Virus record (IMG/VR): IMGVR_UViG_3300037508_000466
Coordinates: 1 to 57,895 of that record
DNA length: 57,895 nucleotides
Origin: a virus
Direction: 5' to 3' (one strand)
Part shown: positions 1 to 6,155 of the stretch, piece after piece
Numbering within the stretch: the stretch's first letter is position 1
Layout of the letters: each line of letters begins with the position of its first letter
The notes under the pieces: generated by a model
The model's database searches: none
What the model was told of the DNA's origin: nothing
What the model saw: only the letters and a program-made list of their open reading frames with translations
Position numbers and translations under genes: made by a program

Positions 1-36
1 AGGCGGTTGGCAATGCCTTGTGTTGATAGTGAATGC

Positions 37-438
37 TCACTCTTCGTCACCTTGCAAGTAATTGTTGTACTTGGCGACCTCAGCAATGAGGACTGATTTG
101 GCTTTTTCAACGATTGATTTAGTCAGACGTTTTACATTGTATTTATCCCGTAGCTTTGACTTGCTTACAAATATGAACCCTACTTGCCCGCTATCCCAAC
201 GGCAATGAAACGGCTCTACATCAAGAGCAATGCCACTGTGTTCGTACATATACACCGGAAGGCATACGGCCAAATCATGTACTTTCTCAAAATACTTTAA
301 CATCTCACCCCACCCCGAAAATTCTTGTGATGATGGCTTGTAGTGTCCAGGCAGGTACTCCCACTTGTCGCCAATATTGTAGCGTCTATGATATAGCACC
401 ATAGAGCCAAGGTTGTCAAATTCTTCTCTTGGATTCAT
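37..438 (-). CDS. conserved phage protein of unknown function, 133 aa
   Basis: A 133-residue soluble protein with the feel of a family common in phages. The middle of the chain (about residues 50-95) carries the segments HDLAVCLPVYMYEHSGI and WDSGQVGFIFVSK, which I recognise as a conserved core seen in many phage early regions, but no function is known to me. The ATG overlaps the stop of the upstream 80-aa gene as ATGA, so translation is probably coupled. The C-terminus is acidic (ends GDEE). It is the last gene of the leftward block inside this window. The stretch from 1 to 36 holds nothing I can name. Confidence 0.85.
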   Translation of the reverse strand: MNPREEFDNLGSMVLYHRRYNIGDKWEYLPGHYKPSSQEFSGWGEMLKYFEKVHDLAVCLPVYMYEHSGIALDVEPFHCRWDSGQVGFIFVSKSKLRDKYNVKRLTKSIVEKAKSVLIAEVAKYNNYLQGDEE

Positions 439-677
439 AGTTTAGTTAGTTTATATTTTACACCATCAATTTCTACTACGCTTAGCTTTGGTCGGTTGTC
501 CTCTACATTACCATCCGAGTTCTCGAAGTAGATTTCGTTGCCTTCGGAATCGTATTCACGCTTTGACCAATACCCCTTTGAATTTTCAATGTAGATACGT
601 TTATCATTCTTGTTTCGGATTTCCAAAACCCCATTGATTTTGAAATCCCAGTTGATTTGTTGTGCGATTGTTTTCAT
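435..677 (-). CDS. small YD/ENSDG-repeat protein, 80 aa
   Basis: An 80-residue polar protein built from an imperfect tandem repeat: IYIENSKGYWSKREYDSEG followed by IYFENSDG, of the kind seen in many short phage proteins of unknown role. The start follows an AT-rich leader and one copy of the conserved intergenic module. Its last codons (reading KYKLTKL and then stop) are formed by a copy of the same leader sequence that precedes its own start, and they overlap the next gene's ATG. No enzymatic motif is visible. Function unknown. Confidence 0.8.
   Translation of the reverse strand: MKTIAQQINWDFKINGVLEIRNKNDKRIYIENSKGYWSKREYDSEGNEIYFENSDGNVEDNRPKLSVVEIDGVKYKLTKL
436..457 (-). promoter_or_regulatory. 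duplicated translation leader embedded in coding sequence
   Basis: The 18-nt AT-rich leader ATATAAACTAACTAAACT plus flanking bases, ending in an ATG, occurs identically here and at 675-696. Here it doubles as the C-terminal codons of the 80-aa gene and as the leader of the 133-aa gene. It lacks any Shine-Dalgarno motif, as is usual in Bacteroidota. Confidence 0.6.
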
Positions 678-696
678 AGTTTAGTTAGTTTATATT
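675..696 (-). promoter_or_regulatory. AT-rich leader, first copy
   Basis: Identical to the leader at 436-457, here in a normal intergenic position just upstream of the 80-aa gene start, between the conserved GC-rich block (698-725) and the ATG. Confidence 0.6.
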
Positions 697-697
697 G

Positions 698-752
698 TTG
701 CCCCGTCGTAGGTGGTAGCGTACCCTTTGTCTTGGTGTAATGTCATTACACC
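698..752 (-). repeat. intergenic module 1: conserved block plus 17-bp palindrome
   Basis: Read on the minus strand, the palindrome GTGTAATGACATTACAC (735-751, flanked by one more complementary pair) abuts the TAA of the 291-aa gene. An 8-nt spacer AAGACAAA follows, then a conserved block (698-725) that begins GGGTACGC and ends GACGGGGCAA, then the AT-rich leader of the next gene. As RNA the palindrome would form an 8-bp hairpin with a 3-nt loop. Same arrangement at four other places. Confidence 0.85.
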
Positions 753-1628
753 TTAGAATAATTTAATGTGTCGTGAGCCATTGTCAAACTCTCTGCGTAT
801 CTTTTTCATCGTATCGGATAGCCATTCCGCAGCACGTTCAGGTGTACCGAATCGAGCCTTGCTATCAGCCGCAGGCAAGTCAATCACAATCTCATCAGGC
901 GACACACGTATCCAATCACAGAACTCCTCATCATCCACAACATTACCTCTATTTTTCCCTGTCACACTGCCCCCATATGTATGGCTATACTTCTTGCCTG
1001 ATATTTTGTTAAACCCCTCGAACCAAGCAAAGCCAATGCGCCTGAAGAATGATGGATGTGTGACCGCACCAATACGCGGCACATCTACGCTTTCATTGTA
1101 ATCTTTCAACTCAATAGATTGAAGCCCCTTGCCCTCAAATACCATTTCGTTGATTATAGTGGCGGTTATCTTCGTGTCTGCCCAATCGCTAAGCACATCG
1201 CACAGCACAGCAATACACCCGCCGTGATTCAAATACTCTACATTAAAACAGCCTACCGTGTTGCACGAAAATGTAATGTGCATCTTCGGGCGACCTTGCC
1301 CTGTGCCCTCGCTTGACCACCAACACTTCATATCACCCGACAGGTATGTGGGCACATCAAGAGCGTCACCCGTGTATTTGAGCTCATCTTTAGGGCGGTC
1401 ATAGTCAATCATCCCCGCGATTATCTCTCGCTGATTGGCGATTGCCTTCGCATTGTACCCATCGTAGCACCGCTTGACCATAATATTGAAGCTCCTCGCA
1501 TCACCAAAAAAATCACCCCTCCCCAATTCGTGGCTTGACATTTCCTTATTGCCAATTTTAATAGCAGTCTGCACGAACTCCTCGAAGGTCGTGTGTATCT
1601 TAGTTAAATCACCTGTTTCGTACCTCAT
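753..1628 (-). CDS. probable partner protein of the MoxR-like ATPase, 291 aa
   Basis: A 291-residue protein encoded immediately downstream of, and overlapping (ATGA) with, the AAA+ ATPase gene. Its N-terminal half (segment GDFFGDARSFNIMVKRCYDGY, split here as GDFFGDARSF and a following helix around residues 40-56) and central segment GGCIAVLCDVLSDW (about residues 137-150) resemble the phage proteins that regularly pair with MoxR-type ATPases and that are thought to have a degenerate von Willebrand A-like fold. That fold assignment is inference; the usual DxSxS metal motif is not visible. Paired MoxR/VWA proteins generally act in remodelling of protein complexes. The TAA is followed directly by a palindrome copy. 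Confidence 0.75.
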   Translation of the reverse strand: MRYETGDLTKIHTTFEEFVQTAIKIGNKEMSSHELGRGDFFGDARSFNIMVKRCYDGYNAKAIANQREIIAGMIDYDRPKDELKYTGDALDVPTYLSGDMKCWWSSEGTGQGRPKMHITFSCNTVGCFNVEYLNHGGCIAVLCDVLSDWADTKITATIINEMVFEGKGLQSIELKDYNESVDVPRIGAVTHPSFFRRIGFAWFEGFNKISGKKYSHTYGGSVTGKNRGNVVDDEEFCDWIRVSPDEIVIDLPAADSKARFGTPERAAEWLSDTMKKIRREFDNGSRHIKLF

Positions 1629-2608
1629 TTTTTAGCAAATTTTTTGTTAGAGATTTCAGCTATATCATCGACCAATCGCCTACGGACATCATCAGCCATC
1701 ATACCCGTTATCGCATAGTCGATTGCCTGAGTTGTCGAATACCCCATATCCACCAATGTGTTAGCGTGTATGCTTTGTCGTGGGCTAATTACAATATCCA
1801 TACCTAACTCTTTGGCTTTGCTACGTATCATCTGCACGATTGTAGTAATGGGTGTATCCCCCGCAACCTTGCGCTCCATAGCATTGTCAATATCCCACGG
1901 AATAGTAACGAACCTGTTGAGCGTACTCGCATCCTGTCGCTGCGCTGCCGCATACTGCTTGCTGCCCCCGCTACCCGTAGTATTCTGGCACGCCACCACA
2001 CGAAAGTCCTCGTGTTTCTTGACTAACTCATTGTTCGGGAATAAGTACGAAGCACCCGCCAACAAGTTATTCAGCGACACGACGACCTCAGTATTTGAGC
2101 GGTCAAATTCATCCAAGCATAGCAACCCGCCAAGCTTGAACGCACGATACATAGCACTCTCATTGTAGTCGCCCTTCGCATCCATATACCCACGCAAATC
2201 CGTGCTCGTCATCTTAGCGTGAAACGACACAGGGTAAAAGTCAAGCCCCAACGCACGGGCACACTGCTCGGCTGCCGTAGACTTGCCCGAACCCGCCTCG
2301 CCTACAAGCGCAACATTTATCCCCGCACCGACCATTTTGATTAAGTGCTCGAAATTCTCGTGCACAATATCCTCCGTGTGCTTAACACCCGACGGACGAA
2401 CCACGTGCACAGTGCGCTGAACGTTAGCTATTGACAGGACGGCATCCTTAAACTCACTCGAACTAACAATCTCGTCAATCGAAAGTGCATCGCCCGACAT
2501 CTCTTCAAGTATCTTAGCGAAGGACGATTGAGTGGCTTCGACGATACTTTTTTGCGTTTGCTCCGTTGCCTTAGCGACAACTTCTGCCCAATCTTGTTTT
2601 ACTCTCAT
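1625..2608 (-). CDS. MoxR-like AAA+ ATPase, 327 aa
   Basis: An AAA+ ATPase of the MoxR/AAA_5 type. Residues 1-90 are a helical N-terminal region. Walker A is GEAGSGKST at residues 103-111, Walker B LLCLDEFD at 162-169, followed by sensor-like residues in the segment VVACQNT and an arginine-containing segment NRFVTIPW. Such ATPases use ATP hydrolysis to remodel partner complexes and usually pair with a VWA-like protein, here most likely the product of the overlapping downstream gene (ATGA junction at 1625-1628). In phages, similar pairs occur among early genes but their job is not settled. The start follows a conserved intergenic block and an AT-rich leader. Confidence 0.92.
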   Translation of the reverse strand: MRVKQDWAEVVAKATEQTQKSIVEATQSSFAKILEEMSGDALSIDEIVSSSEFKDAVLSIANVQRTVHVVRPSGVKHTEDIVHENFEHLIKMVGAGINVALVGEAGSGKSTAAEQCARALGLDFYPVSFHAKMTSTDLRGYMDAKGDYNESAMYRAFKLGGLLCLDEFDRSNTEVVVSLNNLLAGASYLFPNNELVKKHEDFRVVACQNTTGSGGSKQYAAAQRQDASTLNRFVTIPWDIDNAMERKVAGDTPITTIVQMIRSKAKELGMDIVISPRQSIHANTLVDMGYSTTQAIDYAITGMMADDVRRRLVDDIAEISNKKFAKK

Positions 2609-2626
2609 AGAATTTTATTTTATTTT

Positions 2627-2689
2627 TTGCCCCGTCGTAGGTGGTGGCATACCCTGTATTTATTTGCTCAATGTGTAATGTCATTACAC
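2627..2689 (-). repeat. intergenic module 2: conserved block plus palindrome
   Basis: The palindrome copy lies at 2673-2689 and the conserved block at 2627-2654 (one G-to-A difference from copy 1). Here the palindrome is inside the final codons of the 89-aa gene, where it reads C-N-D-I-T. The block and a T/A-rich leader then precede the ATPase start. Confidence 0.85.
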
Positions 2690-2937
2690 CCTTTCAGATA
2701 CGCATTCTTCAAATCATCTTGGCTGAACCATTGATTAGTCCCTCCACGAAAATCTTTGTAGTCCTTAGCAGTGCGCACTAAGTACGTATCGTTCCCATCG
2801 TGCCACGATATGTAGTATATCTGCCCCGAAGGCGCGGTAAAGAACCCGCTGAAGTACATGTGCCCCTTGCTAATCTTAATCTCCGTGCACCCGCGACCTT
2901 TCAAAGTTTTTTTGATAAATGAAATGTGTTCGTTCAT
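2668..2937 (-). CDS. hypothetical protein, 89 aa
   Basis: A compact 89-residue protein with a predicted alpha/beta character (segments KGHMYFSGFFTAPSGQIYYISW and TYLVRTAKDYKDF, both shorter than a known domain signature). Its ATG overlaps the stop of the RadC-like gene as ATGA, so it is co-translated. The last residues GCNDITH derive from the embedded palindrome, suggesting that the repeat replaced or extended the original C-terminus. I do not recognise a family. Confidence 0.75.
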   Translation of the reverse strand: MNEHISFIKKTLKGRGCTEIKISKGHMYFSGFFTAPSGQIYYISWHDGNDTYLVRTAKDYKDFRGGTNQWFSQDDLKNAYLKGCNDITH

Positions 2938-3374
2938 AATAAATTGTTTTGAGTGAATGAATAATAGTCTGATTGTGTCAAAATAATGTGGTCTACAACA
3001 TTGCAGTTCATGTATTTCAATACCTCCTTCACGGCATTTGTCATATTCTTGTCCGCATCACTCGCATTGAGCGTACCCGATGGATGATTGTGCACTAATA
3101 GTACATTGGATGCAAGACTATCCACGACGTGCTTACATATTACACGTACATCTGCTACCGTTGATGATACTCCACCCTTGCCGATTAGCGCCCAATGCTT
3201 GGTCTGAAGTGCGTGGTCTAACAACACAATATAGAACGACTCAACTACGTCTATGTCATTGTCGTACAAACTACGTGCGAACTTAGCCGAAACATCAGGG
3301 CTGGTAATTTTAACGGACTTTTTTGAGCCGCCCCTAACGGGCACTGAAACAATTTTTCTTTGTGTTGTTGTCAT
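2934..3374 (-). CDS. RadC-like JAB/JAMM domain protein, 146 aa
   Basis: A stand-alone MPN/JAB domain of the RadC family. The JAMM zinc motif is complete: E45 in the segment VESFYIVLLD, H95 and H97 in HNHPSG (95-100), S105 and D108 in the following loop. The helix-hairpin-helix N-terminus of full-length RadC is absent, so it is a single-domain version as often found on phages and mobile elements. JAMM proteins are metal-dependent (iso)peptidases elsewhere, but the RadC substrate is unknown. Gene overlaps both neighbours by ATGA, consistent with a coupled operon. Confidence 0.9.
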   Translation of the reverse strand: MTTTQRKIVSVPVRGGSKKSVKITSPDVSAKFARSLYDNDIDVVESFYIVLLDHALQTKHWALIGKGGVSSTVADVRVICKHVVDSLASNVLLVHNHPSGTLNASDADKNMTNAVKEVLKYMNCNVVDHIILTQSDYYSFTQNNLL

Positions 3375-3574
3375 AGTTTTTGATTTGGTGTAATGTCATT
3401 ACACATGAAACAAACTGCGTTATGCGTCCATCCTCCATTGATTTTCTCACTCACAATGTGGCGCAACGCCTGAAACTTTGTGTAGTTGTAGAACCTGCGC
3501 ACCATACACGGGCGCTGCGTCGTGTCAAGCAAGTGTATGCTGAACGACCCATCTCTGTGCTTTACGTATTTCAT
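3371..3574 (-). CDS. small basic hypothetical protein, 67 aa
   Basis: I place the start at the ATG of 3574 because it overlaps the stop of the upstream 72-aa gene as ATGA; the longer reading frame upstream of it runs antisense-like through that gene. The product begins MKYVKHRDGSFSIHLLDTT and ends CNDITPNQKL; the CNDIT part is contributed by an embedded palindrome copy (3388-3404). The stop overlaps the RadC-like start. No domain recognised. Confidence 0.65.
   Translation of the reverse strand: MKYVKHRDGSFSIHLLDTTQRPCMVRRFYNYTKFQALRHIVSEKINGGWTHNAVCFMCNDITPNQKL
3388..3404 (-). repeat. 17-bp palindrome, copy 3, inside coding sequence
   Basis: Exact GTGTAATG-N-CATTACAC palindrome located 14 nt before the RadC-like start and inside the last codons of the 67-aa gene, in the same reading phase (CNDIT) as copy 2. 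Not accompanied by the GC-rich block. Confidence 0.9.
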
Positions 3575-3789
3575 AGACAATGCACTAACGTGGTTACAAT
3601 AAGTCCAATTAAGTGCACTAACAGCACAAGGTTGCGCTGATTTTGTCCGAAATGGTCGGATGCTGAATACACGCACGCAACAGTGAGCGACGCAAACACG
3701 GATACGACAGGAGCGTATGAGGTGTCCGCTAAACACGCCCACAAGCAGGGTATAGCCGTGAGCAAAATGGTGTTGATAAGTTTTAACAT
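3571..3789 (-). CDS. small two-helix membrane protein, 72 aa
   Basis: A 72-residue protein with two hydrophobic segments: approximately residues 3-40 (NTILLTAIPCLWACLA and SVFASLTVACVYSA) and 52-70 (LVLLVHLIGLIVTTLVH). Likely an inner-membrane protein; a holin-like or superinfection-exclusion role is possible but cannot be decided from sequence. The start follows conserved block copy 3 and a leader rich in A and T. Stop overlaps the next start (ATGA). Confidence 0.65.
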   Translation of the reverse strand: MLKLINTILLTAIPCLWACLADTSYAPVVSVFASLTVACVYSASDHFGQNQRNLVLLVHLIGLIVTTLVHCL

Positions 3790-3805
3790 AAGATTTTTTT
3801 TATTG

Positions 3806-3859
3806 TTGCCCCGTCGTAGGTGGTGGCGTACCCTTTGTCTTGGTGTAATGTCATTACAC
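3806..3859 (-). repeat. intergenic module 3: conserved block plus palindrome
   Basis: Palindrome at 3843-3859, spacer AAGACAAA identical to module 1, conserved block at 3806-3833. The palindrome itself supplies the stop codon (GTG TAA) of the 48-aa gene upstream. The block precedes the 72-aa gene. Confidence 0.85.
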
Positions 3860-4000
3860 TACCTCGCATTCAACGTCAATAATGAATTGCTCCCGCGCTC
3901 GAAGCAATTCTTTCTCGTCTATTGTAAACTCTAAGCTAAGCGCAAGCGCCTCCTCGATTTGATTGAGCACCATAAGCTCATCGTAAATGGATTGAAACAT
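3854..4000 (-). CDS. small acidic protein, 48 aa
   Basis: Short gene starting at the ATG of 4000, directly after conserved block copy 4 and a leader identical in style to that of the 72-aa gene (ATCTT before the ATG). The product begins MFQSIYDELMVLNQIEEALA and ends IIDVECEVV; it is acidic and predicted helical. The last codon and TAA stop lie inside a palindrome copy. Support comes from its position between two modules and from uniform codon use; no family recognised. Confidence 0.6.
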   Translation of the reverse strand: MFQSIYDELMVLNQIEEALALSLEFTIDEKELLRAREQFIIDVECEVV

Positions 4001-4016
4001 AAGATTTTTTTTATTG

Positions 4017-4111
4017 TTGCCCCGTCGTAGGTGGTGGCGTACCCGTTGTTAAGGGCGGGGGAATCGAACCCCCGCTTGTACCATACCCTTAGTGGTGTAA
4101 TGTCATTACAC
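4017..4111 (-). repeat. intergenic module 4: block, tRNA-like minihelix and palindrome
   Basis: Palindrome at 4095-4111 supplies the TAA of the 209-aa gene. Instead of the short spacer seen in modules 1 and 3, a tRNA-like minihelix (4049-4091) sits between palindrome and conserved block (4017-4044). Confidence 0.85.
4049..4091 (-). ncRNA. tRNA-like minihelix (acceptor stem plus T-arm only)
   Basis: On the minus strand: 5' TAAGGGT pairs over 7 bp with GCCCTTA at the 3' side (one G-T pair), enclosing an 11-nt linker ATGGTACAAGC and a perfect T-arm GGGGG-TTCGATT-CCCCC, then discriminator A. D-arm and anticodon arm are completely missing, so the element is 43 nt long. The T-loop has the canonical TTCGANT sequence. 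CCA is not encoded (ACA follows). It may be a decayed tRNA or a deliberate tRNA mimic; it cannot decode. Confidence 0.6.
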
Positions 4112-4735
4112 CTGCTCCGACTTGTATTGAGCAATCATTACGCCTAATAAGCTGTACGCCTCCTCCAACTCCTCAATCGTGCCCTTATAGTGTTTGGTTT
4201 GATTTGAATCAACTCTGAACGCTATATTACGCTCCGCGCCCTCTTTGATTTCAGGCATCTTTGCGATAAATGTTATGATAGTCTGCGCATCGTACTTGCC
4301 CTCCGCTGCCTCCGCTGCCTCCTCTTCGGTCGCTCCATCCGCTATCGCTTCGCTGAACTTTTTGTTCCACGCTAACAGGCTCATAAGACCGCACTCTCTT
4401 TTTACGTCCTCATCAACCCACGACAAAAATTGTAGTAGTCGGGCATCGTCAATACGCCCCGCACGTATCAACAAATTGTGGTATTTGTTCACCTTTATTT
4501 GAACTTCGGTGAATCCACAATCCATCCAAAATTGTGTTTTCGTGTACTTTTTTGGATCGATATTTCCGACCTCTACACTTTGGGCATAAAAATCGTCGGC
4601 TTTAGCGCATTCCCGTGCGTGGTCGATTAGATAGGAAAACGCTTTGTTCCGCGCTTTTGCGCCCTGTATTTTAAGGGCTTGCGACGACTTACGAACGGCA
4701 ATGGTTACTTCTTTTACTGAAAATTGGGGTAACAT
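4106..4735 (-). CDS. hypothetical protein, 209 aa
   Basis: A mostly helical 209-residue protein; the first part (about residues 1-60) is basic and the C-terminal half acidic, with segment TEEEAAEAAEGKYDAQT. No enzymatic or DNA-binding motif that I recognise. It is the first gene of the leftward operon after the long leader and is preceded by conserved block copy 5. Its last codon and stop (CAG GTG TAA) are made by the palindrome of module 4. Position suggests an early function, but that is inference only. Confidence 0.8.
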   Translation of the reverse strand: MLPQFSVKEVTIAVRKSSQALKIQGAKARNKAFSYLIDHARECAKADDFYAQSVEVGNIDPKKYTKTQFWMDCGFTEVQIKVNKYHNLLIRAGRIDDARLLQFLSWVDEDVKRECGLMSLLAWNKKFSEAIADGATEEEAAEAAEGKYDAQTIITFIAKMPEIKEGAERNIAFRVDSNQTKHYKGTIEELEEAYSLLGVMIAQYKSEQV

Positions 4736-4754
4736 AAAATTGGGTTTATTTTTT

Positions 4755-4804
4755 TTGCCCCGTTACAAGTGGTGGCATACTTAGGTAGTGTAATGACATT
4801 ACAC
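4755..4804 (-). repeat. intergenic module 5: diverged block plus palindrome
   Basis: Palindrome (centre base opposite to copies 1-5) at 4788-4804, followed on the minus strand by a diverged block (4755-4780) that keeps CCACCAC and ACGGGGCAA, then an A-rich leader and the 209-aa start. Confidence 0.75.
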
Positions 4805-4811
4805 CACTTCG

Positions 4812-4917
4812 TAAACGGGTGGGGAATCGAACCCCAAAATATTGCTTCGTGTAGGCACGTTCGTGCCGCATTCTTCCGTACACAATATTCCACACCTGCG
4901 CCCGTTCTTTGGTTACG
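4812..4917 (-). ncRNA. 106-nt tRNA-like structure without a D-arm
   Basis: Minus strand: GAACGGG pairs with CCCGTTT (7 bp, first pair G-T); an 11-nt linker CGCAGGTGTGG; a 7-bp stem AATATTG/CAATATT enclosing TGTA/TACA and a hairpin GGCAC-GAAC-GTGCC; then a T-arm TGGGG-TTCGATT-CCCCA and discriminator A. The layout (acceptor, T-arm, no D-stem, long extra arm) recalls the tRNA-like domain of tmRNA, but the tmRNA hallmark GGATTCGAC is absent and no tag frame is obvious. It has no recognisable 7-nt anticodon loop. Confidence 0.55.
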
Positions 4918-5153
4918 TTATCGTGGTTTGCGTTACGTCTCGGCATTCTCCTATTGGATAGTTTTTTCACGTTTGATCCTATGTACGTATTCGGTTTTAT
5001 ACGTTTGTATCCGTCCTTCAATTCTATCCTCAAGTGCTTGTACGTGCCCTTGCCGCATTGACCACTTTGCACACGATACCCTCCCGATTAAAGCTCCGTT
5101 TTACGCATTTCCATTCTTGCGCTTTCTGTTATTTGTGGCGTTGCCCTATACCC

Positions 5154-5170
5154 GTGTAATGTCATTACAC
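5154..5170 (-). repeat. 17-bp palindrome, lone copy
   Basis: Exact GTGTAATG-N-CATTACAC in the non-coding leader, without the conserved block. Confidence 0.9.
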
Positions 5171-5455
5171 GCCCTCCGTATTTGCCGCCTGTTACGTTTA
5201 ACTATCTAACATAGGTTAGACCGCTCCATAACATTCCACACAAGAACTTTCGTGCTTACCTCACGTGCCTGACCTTCGTTCTTCTTTCGTGCGTCTTGCT
5301 TCCAACTTTTAGGACGTGCGCACGGCGTTCGTGCGTACTGCTTGCGCTACCCCGTTCGGTATGTTCGGTACATACCCCTGTCGGTTTTTTCCATTGGTAG
5401 CCTAAAAGTCTGAGAAATGAAATTCTACCCGTTTACGCCCGTTCCCCCGCATATA

Positions 5456-5472
5456 GTGTAATGACATTACAC
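5456..5472 (-). repeat. 17-bp palindrome, lone copy nearest the leftward promoter
   Basis: Exact palindrome in the non-coding leader about 100 nt downstream of the proposed leftward transcription start. Confidence 0.9.
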
Positions 5473-5580
5473 TGTATCCGTCCCCGCTCTGTATCAACTG
5501 CTTGCAAGCAAACCAAACAAATACCGCTATTTGTTTCGTCCCTCTTGTTTCGCCCGACCGTCTGTCGTTCCTGAACAATG

Positions 5581-5612
5581 CAATTATAGTACATTGCCAT
5601 GCCCCAATGCAA
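5581..5612 (-). promoter_or_regulatory. probable leftward early promoter
   Basis: On the minus strand a TTGCAT (5607-5612) and TATAAT (5583-5588) are separated by 18 bp, an almost perfect classical sigma-70 spacing. TATAATTG at 5581-5588 also fits the Bacteroidota -7 box with one mismatch. It points into the long leader and the leftward operon and is the only strong leftward candidate in the divergence region. Confidence 0.6.
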
Positions 5613-5838
5613 GTATTTTTTTCGTAGTACTGAAAAAAATATTAAAAAGTGAGTTTGTAGCGTTTTGAGGCGGATTAACACTGAAAAAAATATTTTTAAC
5701 ACTTGATACAAAGCAATTTAACAAAGGATAAAACACGATATAACAAAGGACGCAACAAAGGAAAAGCGCCGTAACATTAGATGAAGGAAATTAAGCCTAT
5801 ATTCGGACAATTTTGTCCGTTATTATTGCCCACTTAAT

Positions 5839-5868
5839 AGGATATTAAGACCTTTTTATCCGTTATTC
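5839..5868 (+). repeat. 30-bp direct repeat, copy A
   Basis: Identical to 5890-5919; it begins AGGATATTAAGACC and ends TATCCGTTATTC. The element TCCGTTATT also occurs a third time at about 5815, next to an inverted repeat. Confidence 0.9.
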
Positions 5869-5889
5869 CCGTGCGCCATAAGGGCAAAA

Positions 5890-5919
5890 AGGATATTAAG
5901 ACCTTTTTATCCGTTATTC
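5890..5919 (+). repeat. 30-bp direct repeat, copy B
   Basis: Second identical copy, 51 bp downstream of the first. Here it is preceded by AAAA so that AAAAAGG and CCTTTTT inside it can pair over 7 bp. Confidence 0.9.
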
Positions 5920-6106
5920 GTTGGTAGGTCTACAATAGTGGACAAAAAAGTCTAAATTTTGGGCAATGTTACAACATTAAGCTACCCCACCCACCCGACA
6001 AGGGGGGTGTTTGCGCACTCGGCACGGCATCGTGATTCGGGGGGATAACCCCCTCCTTCATACCATCTCATGTCCTTCCCCCCTCCGCCTGCCGGACACC
6101 CCCCTA

Positions 6107-6138
6107 AATATATTAGTAATATATATTACTAATATATT
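6107..6138. repeat. 32-bp perfect AT-rich palindrome
   Basis: Uninterrupted inverted repeat with half-site AATATATTAGTAATAT and no spacer. Such a sequence could be an operator, a cruciform or an easily melted origin element. Confidence 0.9.
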
Positions 6139-6155
6139 CATGCCCAAACACCCCA

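Larger units (their letters stand above)
4736..5580 (-). other. long non-coding leader of the leftward operon
   Basis: About 840 nt between the likely leftward promoter (5581-5612) and the first solid gene. It contains module 5, a 106-nt tRNA-like structure, two lone palindromes (5154-5170, 5456-5472) and a hairpin GTATGT-ACCGA-ACATAC near 5361-5378. The minus strand is purine-rich. An open frame at 4746-5072 (GTG start) exists but its C-terminal third is a translation of the tRNA-like element and the palindrome, so I do not call it a gene. Confidence 0.5.

Noticed and set aside
2528-2734. Plus-strand frames over the leftward operon
   Set aside because: They are complementary shadows of well-supported minus-strand genes and modules.
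3931-4134. 67-codon minus-strand frame
   Set aside because: Runs through the tRNA-like minihelix and palindrome and overlaps the 48-aa gene; no coding signs.
4746-5072. 108-codon minus-strand frame with GTG start
   Set aside because: Its last third is simply the translation of the tRNA-like T-arm (GVRFPT) and the palindrome; no leader and no family; treated as part of a non-coding leader.
4812-5154. Full tmRNA gene
   Set aside because: Although the 3' tRNA-like end is suggestive, no GGATTCGAC-type 5' domain and no tag reading frame ending in AA-rich residues were found.
5433-5711. 92-codon minus-strand frame
   Set aside because: It starts upstream of and runs through the best leftward promoter, is AT-repetitive at the N-terminus, and includes the palindrome; no similarity to any family.
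6039-6054. G5-ATAA-C5 hairpin as rho-independent terminator
   Set aside because: The stem is strong but lacks a following T-run on either strand.
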